A stretch of DNA of 64,000 bases from Arachis hypogaea (GCF_003086295.3 NC_092045.1:21550890-21614889); one strand, 5' to 3'. Positions 33,885 to 46,683 are shown, counted from the first letter of the stretch. Numbers and translations are program-made. The notes: generated by a model from the sequence alone, not told the origin.

Positions 33885-34590
33885 CATTTAAATATTATTA
33901 GTTGGAATGTAAGGGGTCGTCAAATAAGATGTCTCGAGTGCACTGTAAGGAGTTGGTACGAAAATTTCAACCAATTTTTTTTTTACTTTGGTGGAAACTC
34001 ATATTGGGTTTGAAACTACGAAAGAATTTTGTGGGAGATTAGGCTATTATCCTGTAGGGATTGTAGATGTTGTTGGACACAAGGGAGGAATTTGGTTGCT
34101 TTCTACTAATTTAAAATTTTCTTGTAAAATTCTTTGGGTTATGAATCAATGTGTAACTTTGGAAATTGATGGTGGTGGGAGAAGATGGATCTGCAGTGCA
34201 GTTTATGGTAGCCCTCAAGCCACTAATAGAGTAGAATTATGGAGTCATCTACTTGATATTGGTTTGTGTATTAGGACTCGTGGGTGGTGGTATGGGATTT
34301 TAATAATATTTTGAGTGTTCATGAGGTGAAGGGGGTAATTTCTATTCGAATTGCAGTAATATCTTTGCAAGTACTCTAGATTCTTGTGGTCTTTTTTATT
34401 TGACAACCTCTAGAAGACGGTTTACTTGGTTCCGTAAAATCCAAAGAAACAAAGAAATTGCAAAGAGATTGGATAGAGCTTGCTGTACTACAGAATGGTG
34501 CCTTCTTTTTTCAGAAGCTTTTGTTGAAGTTCTCAACTGTTCTCACTCTGATCATTGTCCCCTGCTTATCCGATGTCAATGAGTTCCTAT
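33885..34590 (+). pseudogene. LINE AP-like endonuclease domain, frameshifted
   Basis: It opens with ISWNVRGRQIRC (normally WNVRG) near 33900. It reads through GGIWLLSTN and WICSAVYGSPQATNR in one frame, then shifts frame to RFTWFRKIQRNKEIAKRLDRA and the SDHCPLLIRC end motif (to 34582). The usual GDFN motif is WDFN here, so a conserved Gly is lost. This domain nicks target DNA for target-primed reverse transcription. Confidence 0.75.
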
Positions 34591-34633
34591 TAAGAAAGGA
34601 AACCAGCCTTTTAGATTCCAAGCGGCATGGGCA

Positions 34634-36414
34634 ATGCATCCTGATTACAAGGCTATTGTTCAGAAATCTTGGGATAGTACAAACTTTGGCATCCATAAGA
34701 AGTTGTTGGGAGTTCAGGAAGCTTCGTTGGAATTCAACTCTACAATCTTCAGCAATATTTTTATTAAAAAGAGAGAATTGGAGACTTATTTGGATTGTAT
34801 TCAACGGAAAATGGAAGCAGACGATAATCTGATTTTGAAGCACAAAGAGGAAGAATTGAGAGCTGAGTATAATCTAGTGTTGGCCCTAGAAGAATTACTT
34901 TGGTACCAGAAGTCAAGAGATCAATGGGTTCGGTATGGTGATAGAAATACTAGCTTTTTCCATATACAAACCATCCTTAGAAGAAAATATAACAAGGTTC
35001 ATGGGTTGCTGGTCAGTGATGGGTCCTGGTCTGATGATCTAGAAGTTTTACAAAGAGAGGTTGTTCATTTCTTCAAAAATATTTTTTACTCTACTGAGCC
35101 TATTGAGATTAATTGCATGGAAAAAATTTCTATGCCATCTCTTAGCCAAGATGCTTGTGATAATTTGTCTAAACCAGTGACAATGTTGGAGGTTAAAGAA
35201 GCTCTGGATAATATGAGCTCGTTCAAAGCTCCTAGGCCGGATGGTTTTCAAGTTTTTTTCTTTAAGGAATATTGGGATGTGGTGGGTCATGAGGTGTGGC
35301 ATACTGTTCTGGAGGCATTCTTAGGGGAGACGTTAAGCCATTCTTTGTTAGAAACTTTGATTGTTCTTATCCTTAAGTGCGACCCTCTAACTAGATTGAA
35401 GAATTTTAGGCCAATAAGCCTTTGTAATGTAATTTATAAGCTAGTGACTAAAGTGCTGGTTAATAGATTACGACCTTTTTTGGATGAGATTGTTAGTCCA
35501 ACTCAGGGAGGGTTTATTTATGGTAGAGGAGCACCTGATAATATTATAGTCGACCAAGAAGTTCTTCACTTTCTTAAGCAGACAAAGTCTAGAAAAGGAG
35601 TTATGGCTTTTAAGATTTATTTAGAAAAGGCTTATGATAGAGTTTATTGGAATTTTCTTGAGCACACTCTTGAATCTTTTGGATTTCCTTCTCTAATTAT
35701 TCGGCTTGTAATGAATTGTGTTCAGCCTCAAATCTTTCCAGCCTTTGGAATGGGAGTATATTGGATAGCTTCCAACCTCGTAGAGCGCTTAAGCAAGGAG
35801 ATCCAATTTCTCTTTATATATTTGTTTTGTACATGGAGAGATTGGCGTGCTTCATTTCTAAACAAGTTGACGAGGGTATTTGGGATGGTGTGGCTGTTTC
35901 TAGAGGGGGACCTAGAGTTTCTCACTTGATGTTTGCAGATGACCTCCTCCTTTTTTTTAAAGCAAAGAAAAATCAAGTTCAAAATGTTGTGCACACCTTG
36001 GAGTTGTTCTGCAAAGCTTCAGCTATGAAGGTTAACATTGAAAAATCTAAAGCTATTTGTTCTAGAAAAATCTCTAATAGATGGAAGAAAATGTTGTCTG
36101 GTGTTTCTCATATTCCTTTTACTAGTGACCTAGGTAAATACTTGGGGGTGAACTTTAATCATCCTCGAGCTGCTAGGTCAATTTTTTCGGACTCTTTAGA
36201 GAAGATCAAGAATAGGCTGGCTAGTTGGAAAGGTCGGCTCCTTAAAAAAGTAGACAGGCTTTGCTTAATTAAATATATTGCTTCTTCTCTTCCTATTTAT
36301 CAGATACAAGTGACTCTTTTTCCTACTTCGATTTGTCAAAAGATTGATTTTGTGCTTAGACAATTCTTGTGGAAGGGAAAGGTGGGGGAGCGTTGCTTAA
36401 ATTTGGTCAAGTAG
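34634..36414 (+). pseudogene. LINE reverse transcriptase, frameshifted, catalytic Asp lost
   Basis: Frame 34634-35929 holds FRPISLCNVIYKLVTKVL and AFKIYLEKAYDRVYW. A frame change near 35716 leads to HLMFADDLLLF (35925) and LASWKGRLL, ending at a TAG near 36414 where TGG is expected. The codon at 35618-35620 is TAT (Tyr) where this family has the first catalytic Asp (KIDLEKAYD). The second pair, ADD, is intact. The enzyme cannot work as read. Confidence 0.85.
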
Positions 36415-37436
36415 AGCAAAGTTACCATTCCAAGAAAATATGGAGACTTGGGAATTAGAGATACTCAATGTGTAAATTTTGCTTTACTAGGAAAGCTTAT
36501 TTGGCAATTACTACATAATAAAGATAAGCTTTGGATAAGAATTATGTTGGCAAAATATTTATCTGGGAGTTCTTGCTTTTCACCCAATTTTTCTAATAAT
36601 GTTTCAAGCACTTGGCGAGCGATTTATAAGACAATAGAAAAGCTTCGTGATGGTTTTGATTGGTGTACAGGTAGGATATCTCAATTTTTTTGGTATCATG
36701 CTTGGCAACCATGTGGAACGCTAGCTCCTTTGGTTCCTTTTGTGCACATTTCTGATTCTCACTTGAAACTAGAAGATGTTTAGCACCATGGACATTGGCG
36801 GTGGGATATTCTTTGCACAATGATTCCGAAAGAAGTTAAACTTGATTTGATGCTCTTTGATCCTATCAAGCAGGCAGGAGATAAACAGGTTAGTTTTGGA
36901 CAAATTCAAATACTCTCACTTACTCGACTAAAAGCGGGTATGAATGGCTATTGAAAAAGAAATTTGGCTGGAATGATAATGAAAATTGGCTTTGACTTTG
37001 GCGCTTGAGAATACCGGAGAAGATAAAGTGTCTGCTCTGACTTTGCCTCAACAATGGAGTTCCCACAACTAGCAACCGGTTTCAAAGAGGTTTTGCTACT
37101 TCTGATTTTTATCAGAGATGTTATCTTGCTCTAGAGAATATTAACCATTGCTTTAGGACTTGCCAAAAAGCTCGTCAGATTTGCATTAGCTTAAACTTGG
37201 GAATGACCGTTGTGGATTCTAGTTTGGATTTTGTGTCTTAGATTCATTCTAACCTCAATAGAAATAAGTTCCTTTTTGCAGCGGCCTTTTGGTGGATTTG
37301 GAGGGATAGGAACAATGACATCTTCCATCAAGATGATCCATGGAGTGAGGAGAAAATTGTTTATTTGGCTAAATATGCTGCTCGAGATTTCTCCAATGTC
37401 GTTACCACCCATGGGTTCCCAGTACGGTAAAAGTGC
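36415..37436 (+). pseudogene. LINE zinc-binding RVT region, truncated
   Basis: LGIRDTQCVNFALLGKLIWQ is followed by FWYHAWQPCGTLAP and by a WRDRNNDIF segment near 37300, in several frames with stops (for example the TAG at about 36781). It ends in the segment that precedes RNase H in the second LINE. Confidence 0.7.
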
Positions 37437-38071
37437 TAAATAAATACAATGCACTGCAATAAAAACTCACTAAGCATCCTAAACTTCTTCACCAATTGTC
37501 CATCCTAGGTTCTCGCTAATCCATGAATAGGCAATTGTCATAAGGGAGTGCTAAATCTAATTCATGTTTCACATCTTTCCCAACTCACTGACTGTTCCAC
37601 GAATCAGACTCAGAATCATAAAGAAAACCATCACCAGTTGTTCTGCCTCAGCAATTCTATATCAATACATCATACCCTCACTTGGAGCTAGTGAAACCAC
37701 ATTACTGCGTCTACCCAGGGAGCTCAAATTATCTCATTCAATAATCATCATCATCATGCAATCGCATCATCAACTCATCTCATCAAGAACAGCCCTCAAC
37801 ATCCACCGACACTAGCATGAGGGGCCTCTTAGTTGTACAAACACAAGCAATACAGGCAAGTAATACACAACTAAGGTACAAGTAGAACAAGTAGCACATA
37901 ATCAGGTAACATAGCATATATGACGTAGAAATCTAAAACAAATAGGCAAACCTAAACAATTCAAACATATGCAAATGATGTATGCATGCCCTATGGCTGA
38001 TGATATCATCTGTCGGTTATATAGCCAACCCGACATGTCCTGGTAGCTAACCATTGGACAGAAACACCCCT

Positions 38072-38620
38072 TGCGGAGCAAGTAGGTTTGAGCTACAACC
38101 CCTTTGCTACTACCTGCTCAACCCAGAGCCAGTGAAATAACCACTACTACGGCTACTACCCAGGCGGGTGTTTAAAAGCTCAACCTAGAGCGAGTGGATT
38201 CAACACTACTGCCGCTACTACCCAGGCGTCACAATGTCTGACCTGGAGCAAGTGGGACGAACCACAACCCTTGCTACTACCCAGGATCTCAAAACATACA
38301 TTTGTTCAGTTTAAAAGCAATCATCATTGTTATCAAATCTCAAACATTAACCTGGAGCAAACAGAACGAACCACCACCCTTACTACTACCCAGGTATCAC
38401 AATACACATTTATTCATAATCACTCTTCATTATTATCAATTCTCAGACAAAGACCCGGAGCAAGCGAGACAAACCACAACCCTCGCTACTACCCAGGTAT
38501 TACAAATACATTCATTCAAAATTCTATAATTAAACTCATTTATCATAAACATCCTTTCCCGTCTCATACCCGAAGCAAGTGGACAACGCCACCACCTACT
38601 ACCCGGGGTCACACATCACA
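38072..38620. repeat. Seven diverged tandem units with core GAGCAAGTGG...CTACTACCCAGG
   Basis: Units beginning near 38076, 38126, 38185, 38245, 38353, 38457 and 38571 share GAGCAAGTGG, CAACCCTTGCTACTACCCAGG and their variants. The period is about 60 bp in the first units and about 105-110 bp later, owing to longer AT-rich spacers. Confidence 0.75.
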
Positions 38621-39030
38621 TTTCAATATTTTCCATTATTATCCATTTAACACATTCATTCATTAATCATATATGCATTTATACTCAGCCATAATCAATA
38701 ATGACTTTGTCGTAACCCAGCAATAACTTAGCCATCCAGCTCATGGTTCAATCAAGAACTAGCCATTTATCAATAAATATAGCCCTCCAGCTCATGGCAT
38801 ACACGGTACTTCCACCTTCATCCTCCATATCTCATATAATCATCTTTGATCATCATTGATCATAACTTTTCCCCTTGTTTCATTCGCAAGTTACCACATC
38901 CCCTAGCTCCTTTCTCATTGCTAGGCATATTATAATAATTTAATACATAAGGGGTGAGATCGGAGGCTTAGAAGTATGAGATTTGGCTTTTAAAACTTAA
39001 AAATCAACTTTGGCATGAAAATAGGGCCAC

Positions 39031-39320
39031 GCGTACGCGTCCTCTATGCGCACGCGTGGATGGCCACAATGTTCATCGACGCGTATGGGTTGCCCACGCG
39101 TACGCGTGGGTAGAAAAACAGCAAAAGGACGCACCCGCGTCAGCCACGCATACGCGTGGGTGCGTTTGTCCCCATGCACAAAACTAGCACAACTCCGGCA
39201 CAACTCTCGGAAAAAACGGCTCGGCATTGGGTGCAGCGCATTGACGCGCACGCGCACGCGAGGATGGTGCCTTCTTGAAAAGCGACGCGTACGCGTCAAG
39301 CACGCCTACGCGTGGGGTGC
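39031..39320. repeat. CGCGTACGCG-rich palindromic stretch
   Basis: CACGCGTACGCGT, CACGCGTGG, GACGCGTACGCG and variants occur about ten times in 290 bp of otherwise moderate GC. The two overlapping long frames on opposite strands (39046-39330 and 39299-38997) come from this composition. Confidence 0.8.
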
Positions 39321-41359
39321 ATTCTGCTAAAAATTTTTCTAAGTTAAAAGTTGCAGTATTCACAGATTAAACCCCCAATCTTTCAACGGACATAACTTCC
39401 TCGTTTTAAATCATTTTTCGCCCGTTCTTCAAACGGCATGGACACCCCGGATCCAATTTTATTTTTAAACGAGTTTGGCATAAAACGGTGGTTCGGAGTC
39501 CAAGTTATGTTCCGTCAAAGTATGCCCAAAAATCATATTTTATACAAAACCACAAAGTGCCATTTTCAAAACAAGCCATTTTCAACCCTTTTCAAAATTA
39601 ACCAAAGCATCTCAATTTCAACCCTTTTTGAAATCAATCAAAATATACCAAAATCAACATCAAGCCTCCTCAACTCATGCATTAACACCTTACCACAATT
39701 CACAAAACCGCCATATAACCATTTTTACCCATTTCAAACAAATGGCTAAATTACAAATACATTAACATGTCATACATCATTCCTCATCCCAATTTCCATC
39801 AATACTATTTCCAATCAATCATCGTTATACATAATCAATATCATAATCACGATCACATGGTTTTACCCACAATTAACCTTAATCATTCTTCAAGCATATA
39901 TCACAACATACATATCTCTCATGCATCATCATACCATCAAGGCATCAATAATCATAATCACATATATGACTACATAATATATCTCAACCAAAACCAAACA
40001 TACCTCATCTATATAATTTCACCCAAAATTACCAAATTTCACACTTCAACTCCTCAAACCTTATTATTCAATAAGCAACCCAATCAATCATATATTCATT
40101 ATCTGAAATTCATCTAATCACTTGTGTCATCATACAATGCACACATCAACTTACCTTCCTTACCTCTTTCTGGCCTCCGACCCAAAATTCATGGCCTCCG
40201 ACCCAATTTCAAAATTTAAATGCATAAACCACAAATCAATGCCCATTACCCAATACATCAAATTCTCAATACACCAAGCATACAAGGCCACACAATTCTC
40301 AATCCAATCATTAATTCACATTATATACCAACTATGCATATTAGCACCAACTATTTACACAATCCAAACTTGATCCTAGGGGCATCTAGTTTAGGAATTC
40401 TCATCACACCACACGGTACTTAAATGAAACTTAAACCGTACCTCTTATAGCCAAACCAATTGAGCCTCTACTATGGAAGTCTCCACCAACCCTTAGCTCC
40501 AAGCCTCACCAAAGCTCCACAAGCAATACCAACCTCCCAATTGTGCATCAAAATCACCAAATACACTAACATAACTAATTTCACATACATACATCAACCT
40601 AGAGCTCATAAAAATGACAAATCACAAGGGTTTGAGCACTTCTTACCTCAGCCCATATGAAGTAGGGATAGAATCCGCTTAGAATCCATGTTGGAGTATC
40701 CCTAAACACCCAAAATCACAAGATTTTAACACTAACTACCCAAAAACATGTAACAATGGGAAATTTCAAAAATTGGGCAGAGATGAATAGAATACTCACC
40801 ACAAAACTTAGATAGAATTGTAGAGGATGAGAAGAGCGATGCGTGGCCGTAAATGGCTCGTCAATCGGAGCTCCGTAGCTCAAGTTATGGTGGTTTAAAG
40901 ATCAAAGAGAGTTAGGTTTCCTCTCTTCTCTTTTCTCTTCTCAATTCAGCTCCCTTCTTCTTATTTCTAGGGTAAAACAAGTATAATTACCCGTGCCATG
41001 CACGTGATATGATTAAAATTATAATTTTAAATTATTTTTTAAAATTAATTTGAATTATAATAATTTGATTAATAAAAAAGTAACATGTTATGTATTGTTT
41101 GTTTTTTTTATTCAGTGTTAATTGGATTAACTCTAAAATAGTTATTAATCGATTTTAATAATCTACTTTCTTCAATAAATCAGACATATATACTGAATAT
41201 GATCATAAATAATATAGTAATAGTTAAATCCACCAATAAATATATTAGTTATTATCACACTGTAAAATAAATTAAATATAAAGGCTATTAGCACTTATAA
41301 ATCTATAAAATCGCACTATCTTTGATTCTCGTGCAAGGGTTTACTTATCAAATAAACTT

Positions 41360-41531
41360 AAAATATGAACAAAAAATATTTATAAATTGGACCTAGTATC
41401 ACTTGAAAGAATAATGAAAAATAATCAACTTACCTTATCATCCATGAGAACCATTTCTTTGTAAGTCATCTTATTCTTGTCAAATTTGGATGAGACTCTC
41501 CATAACCTTATATATTAATTTTTTAAATAAT

Positions 41532-41571
<40 letters not shown>

Positions 41572-42020
41572 CATATGGTAGTTTTTCTTAATATATTATA
41601 TATTATGGTAGTTTTTCTTAATATATATACATATGCATAAATAATTCTATACATATACATAAATAAAAAAATATATGAATTATATTTTATTAAACTCTAT
41701 GTTACCGGTTATTAAAAACATAAAAATATAAACAAAAAATATTTATAAAATAGACCTAACATCACTTGAAAGAATCATGAAAAATAATCAACTTACATTA
41801 TTATCTATGAGAACCATTTCTATGTAAATCGTCTTGTGCTTGTCAAATTTGGATAGAACTTTCTATAACCTTATATATTAATTTTGTTAAATAATTCTAT
41901 ATATATATTACGATAATTTTTCTTAATATATACATATACATAAATAATTCTATAATATACATAAATAAAAAAATATGTGAATTATATTTTGTTAAACCCT
42001 ATGTTACCGGTTATTAAAAA
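41360..42020 (-). pseudogene. Two tandem copies of an RPA1-like exon (365-bp duplication)
   Basis: Minus-strand exon 41505-41434 reads RLWRVSSKFDKNKMTYKEM then VLMDDK before a GTAAGT donor. This is the same part of RPA1 domain A as exon 2 of the gene at 10671. A second copy about 365 bp to the right (about 41875-41800) has RL*K and other changes before its GTAAGT. The whole unit (about 41360-41722 and 41724-42020) is duplicated, including the motif GTTACCGGTTATTAAAAAC. Confidence 0.7.
41527..41572. repeat. (CT)n(AT)n microsatellite
   Basis: A run of CT repeats passes directly into AT repeats within the first 365-bp unit; the second unit lacks the long CT run. Confidence 0.9.
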
Positions 42021-43209
42021 CGTCTAAATCACATATATTAATTATTTTTTATTATAATTATTTCATTTTATATATATGATTATTTTTTATTCTACAATCG
42101 TGCAATAATTTTTTATTTTTTATATCTATATATATTCCTCAATTTTGTCTCCATTTATACGCATATTAATAGTTTTTTTCTAATAGTGATGTTTTAATTT
42201 TTTTTTTCTTTTTTTCACGTATCTTTCCTTTTTTTTTTAAATAGTGATGTTTTAATATTTTTTCTTTTTTTAAATATTTTTTTTTAATAATTACATTACT
42301 AATCTGAAATATAAAATGAAAAAAAGTGATATATATATATATATATCCAAAATAGAAAATAAACTTAAAAATCAGAAAAAAAATTTTATTAAAAAATGTA
42401 AAAATAATATATTCAAAAAGAATAGTCGTAATATATAAATTGAGTCAACAATTTAAATTTCTCTAAAACTAATTTAATCAAATACCAATATTAGAAATAA
42501 ATTACTTAAATAATATTTAATCTATTCTAGTCCTTAGACATGTATAGATTAGAGTCATTCTCGTAATGACAACAAACTGAAACAACGTCGTAAGTTCGAA
42601 CATTTAGAATTCGTGCAAATTCAGACCATTCCTTTGTTCTTTGAAAACCTTTTGTATCCCTGATAGAGTTGAATCGAAATTACTTTTACAGAAAAAGAGT
42701 TACAGAGATGGCTTTTGACATGTTGGAGACTAAAATCTGGAAGTCACTATTTATATTTGAGTGTGACACCCATTAAACCCGAAAGACCAAATAAAATAGT
42801 ATCTCTGATTTTATTCTCATTTAATTCTAAATCAAAAGTAATAATGACTTATTTAATTCAGTATAATTATGATAATAAATGAGATGATCATTATATAAAT
42901 CCTTTAATGTAAAATAGCTTAATTTACTATTATAATTAATATATGTATTGCCCATAAATAGATTAAAAAATAATAATTTTGTAATAAAATAATCATTTAA
43001 TTTGAATTACAATTAATTGATTGATAGAAATTATAATAAATTATATGATATTTAAATAATTAACTAAATCAATTAGTTGATATCATTAATTTATTATAAT
43101 AAAATGAATTTAATGAGTTAAAAGAAATAAATCAAAAACACCATCAGAAACATGTTACGACAATTTTATCATTAAGTGCAGAAATTTAATTTTTATATAA
43201 TAGAATAGA

Positions 43210-45839
43210 TATTTACAGATTATTATATTAAATACAAACTAAAAAAATACACTAAACAAAATAAAAGTATCAATGATAAAATATAACCTAAAAAATCACT
43301 TAAATTAAAAAAGAACCTATGATGAATTATAATAAATCTATATATGAGAAGTAAAAGTAAAATAAACAATTAAAAATAAAGTAAAAAGAACAATTAAAAA
43401 AAGTAAAAAAAATAGAAAAGATAATGTGTGGAGTAGATAAAAAAATGTATTGCAATAGAAGATTAATATAATTAATTAATATAAAGGATGAAAGAGAAAA
43501 ATCAAAATAAGATCTTATTAAAAAAATTTCAAAAAAATATTTTAAAAAAGAATCTATTAATCAACTTTTATAAAAATATTACAAAAATTTTAAATTATCT
43601 TTAAATAAAATAATAACCCTTAAGAATTATTAATCAAATAAATAAAAAAATTAATATAAAATAAAATCATAGAAAAATATTAGCAAAATTAAGATAAAAC
43701 ACAAAAATAAAAAATTACAAATATTTTATCTGAAGTACAAAATAGAGAGAGAAAAAAGGAATATATAAAATAATAAGATAATAATTTGAATTAATTGAGT
43801 TCATTTATTTCATTGCTTTACATATTATTTATTAAATAACTTAATATTTATCTCAATCGTATTAAATAATAAATTAGTTATAATTAATTTGATTTAATAA
43901 ATCAAACAAAATTTAAAATAATTTGATATTTACTCTAATTAAATTAAATATTTGAAGTTATAATTAATATAATTTAATGAATCAAATAAAATATTAAATG
44001 ATGAAATATTTATCCTAATCAAATAAAATTACATAATTGATTAGTTATAATTAATACAATTGAATGAATCAAACACATTAAATTGAAAAATAATTTAGTT
44101 AATTTGTATCTTAAGGACACATTTTAAAAATATTTATTTTTAACAACTTTTATAAAAAAAATTTATAATATTTTTAACCTCTGGTCTAAAGGAACAGTTA
44201 TAATAACTCATTAAAAAGTACTTAATTAATTAATATAATTGATTTAGTTCAATAAATTAAAAGAAATAAATGTGAAAGGAAGAGATAAAGAGAAAGTAAA
44301 ATTATAAAAATATATATCCATTAAAAAGCAATAAAAAAAGTCCCTTTTAGTTTTTTATTTATTAATTATTAATTTATCATGATTAATTTCATAACATTTA
44401 TTATACATTATTCATCTTATAAATTAATACAATCAATTTATTGATATCAATTATCGATAATTAATTATAATTGATATAACTTATTTCGCTATACTTTCTA
44501 AATAAATAATTAAAAATGCACGTCTCAATTTTTGTTAAAGTAAAATAAAATAAAATATATAAATTGAGTAGATATAAATCTAAAAATTATAAATTTTATT
44601 CACAACTCATATAAATTAGTACTATAAAATTAAATTTAATGTCTATTTTAAAAATAATTACTGACTTTTTATTCTTTTAATTATTAATAATTTAAATAAA
44701 ATAATATCCTATAACTTATTTTGTTATTTATTTTAAGTAATTACTAACATAGTTGTTAGTAATACCCAAGTGTATATTATCAACATAATTTTATCACGGG
44801 TATTTCAATTTTATCGTTATTGTAATTTTGTACCGTCTTATTTTTTTTAATTGTTATTATGTTATTAGAATTGTTAAATAATATTAAATAAATTCTTTAA
44901 AAATAAAATAGAGACATTGAATAATTAATTCAATAGAATTAAATTTAAATAAATAAGATAATTCAATCAATTATATAAATAATAGCATATTTATAAATAT
45001 TAATATTAAAAATAGTCTCACTAATGTAAATGAACAATACAATAATTATATGAAAAAATAATTAATTATATAATTGCATAATTTTCAAGATCCAATATAG
45101 TTGAATCTAACGGACAAATAAAAAATATCTATATGATAATGTCCTAATATTTTAGCATACTATAAATCATATTATAAATTTATATATCATATTATAATTT
45201 TAAGTCAACTCCTTAAACACATTATAACATAAACCATCTAAAAAGATACATCAAATTAACGAATATCACATGGCTCACAATATATACTCTAAATTGTCAC
45301 GATATTTTAAATAAAAAGAGCATCAATACAAAGAAAACAATGAATATATATATAACGAAAATAAAGAGAAACAAAGAGACACACACAAAAAATAAAATAA
45401 AGAGAATCAATAAAAACATTAACATATAAACCACATACACAAACAATGTATATATTAATTGTGAATCACAAAAAAAGATAATATATATATGAATTGAAAT
45501 ACACATGACAAAATAGAATATTATAAAACAAAACTATAGTAAGATTATTTAAAAACAACATAAAAATGACACATTTTTTTTGTTAATCAGAAGTTAAAAG
45601 AAAAAAGTGTGTGCCTAATAATAAGCAATTAAAATAAACAAAAATTTTAAAAATATATAAAAAATGAAATGTATAAATAAAGATAAAAGAAACAAAAATT
45701 CAATCAATTACAAAAATTATACCTAAACATGAGAGAGGGGGGAGAGAGGGAGGGAGGGAGAGAGAGAAAAGAAAGCGAATGAGTAAAAAATATTTGATCT
45801 GATATAAATAGATGGTATTGAGAAAAATAAACTAATTAA
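43210..45839. other. AT-rich intergenic or decayed repeat DNA
   Basis: No coding frame with family features or RNA gene is seen. Purine-rich GA tracts lie at 45733-45775. The short frame at 45506-45297 is low-complexity. Confidence 0.5.
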
Positions 45840-45981
45840 ATTAATTAATTGATATAATTAATTAATTATAATTGATTTACTTTAACGAATTAAATGAAAT
45901 AAATCAGGAAACACTTTAAGAGCATGCTGCATCAGTTCTGTTATTAAATGCAAAAAATTAATTTTTATATAATAGAAAAGA
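45840..45981 (-). mobile_element. Helitron 5'-terminal fragment, same family as 43209
   Basis: It is homologous to 43030-43209 and 12530-12725; the minus-strand end TCTTTTCTATTATATAAAAATTAA is at 45981, followed by T. The 3' partner was not found. Confidence 0.5.
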
Positions 45982-46002
45982 TAGATAATAAAGATATTTT
46001 CT

Positions 46003-46298
46003 TAAATTAGTATAATTGTGCATTATTCATTAAATATTAATTGTAATATTGTAATATAATTACAATAAAGATATTTTTCTGAAATAAATTTATTTAGAGG
46101 AATATAAATTGGTTATTAATAGTGCAAAAACAGTGTATTCATTTTAGCGGGAAAATAGATTCATGAGAAATTGACACCTCACTTCCATTAGTTGGGGGAA
46201 AACCCAGTTTTAGTATATTATTAAGTAGATAGATAGATAGATAGAATTTTAATAATAATACACGGGTAATTGAAATAGTTTATATACAGGTTTTTCAA

Positions 46299-46381
<83 letters not shown>

Positions 46382-46665
46382 AATGATTAAAATTATTTTC
46401 AATTGATAATTGATAAATAGTTTAATAATGCATTAAAAATAGATTTGATATATTTATAATAAAGATATGTTCCTAAATTAGTATAATTATGTATTATTTA
46501 TTAAATATTAATTATAATATAATTATAATAAAGATATTTTTTATAAAATAATTTAGTATAAAGAATAGGAAAGTTCATTTTGGAGGGAAAACGAAATCAC
46601 GAGGGATCGACACCCTACCTTCATTAGTTGGGAGAAAACCCAGTTTTAGTATATTAAGTAAATAA
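46003..46665. repeat. Direct repeat of about 200-220 bp flanking an ATT microsatellite
   Basis: 46003-46225 and 46468-46665 share CTTAAATTAGTATAATTRTG, ATTAGTTGGGRGAAAACCCAG and TTTTAGTATATTA. Read on the minus strand the shared end TACTAAAACTGGGTTTT looks like a plant Helitron 5' terminus. Confidence 0.55.
46301..46380. repeat. (ATT)26 microsatellite, uninterrupted
   Basis: 80 bases of perfect TTA/ATT repeat; a tetranucleotide AGAT run lies nearby at 46227-46243. Confidence 0.98.
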
Positions 46666-46683
46666 GTTGAAATGCTCATAACT

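Larger units (their letters stand above)
32236..37436 (+). mobile_element. L1-type LINE, 3'-truncated and decayed
   Basis: The order is ORF1 (DUF4283-like plus CCHC knuckle), endonuclease, reverse transcriptase, then a zinc-binding RVT region. It breaks off at about 37436, before an RNase H. It is the same family layout as the complete LINE at 48855-54372. No target duplication can be seen because the 3' end is lost. The 5' edge is only approximate (between 32164 and 32242). Confidence 0.85.
37437..40977 (-). mobile_element. LTR-retrotransposon-derived non-coding DNA, probably minus strand
   Basis: No protein frame with family features is present; the frames here are low-complexity. Contents: tandem units at 38072-38620, CGCGTACGCG-rich DNA at 39031-39320, a long His/Asn-coding-like AT-rich stretch at 39440-40400, and at the right end a leader-like sequence. 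Read on the minus strand, that leader sequence has a TCTCTT-rich 5' part and ACTTGAGCTACGGAGCTCCG. From memory this composition is typical of Arachis gypsy LTRs and UTRs. Exact ends are not found; it truncates the LINE on its left and is cut by a Helitron on its right. Confidence 0.45.
40978..43209 (-). mobile_element. Helitron carrying RPA1-like exon fragments, about 2.2 kb
   Basis: On the minus strand the 5' end is TCTATTCTATTATATAAAAATT at 43209. The 3' end has the stem CACGTGC/GCACGGG (one mismatch), an 8-nt spacer and CTTG at 40981-40978, where CTAG is expected; the spacer length equals that of the Helitron at 13717. Flanks are A and T as required. Inside are two copies of an RPA1-like exon. 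No helicase. Confidence 0.65.

Noticed and set aside
39046..39330. Arginine/valine-rich frames on both strands
   Set aside because: Produced by the CGCGTACGCG repeats; neither has a known domain.
39767..40117. 116-codon His/Asn/Ile-rich frame
   Set aside because: AT-rich low-complexity DNA in an LTR-derived region; no motif and no homologous frame elsewhere in the window.
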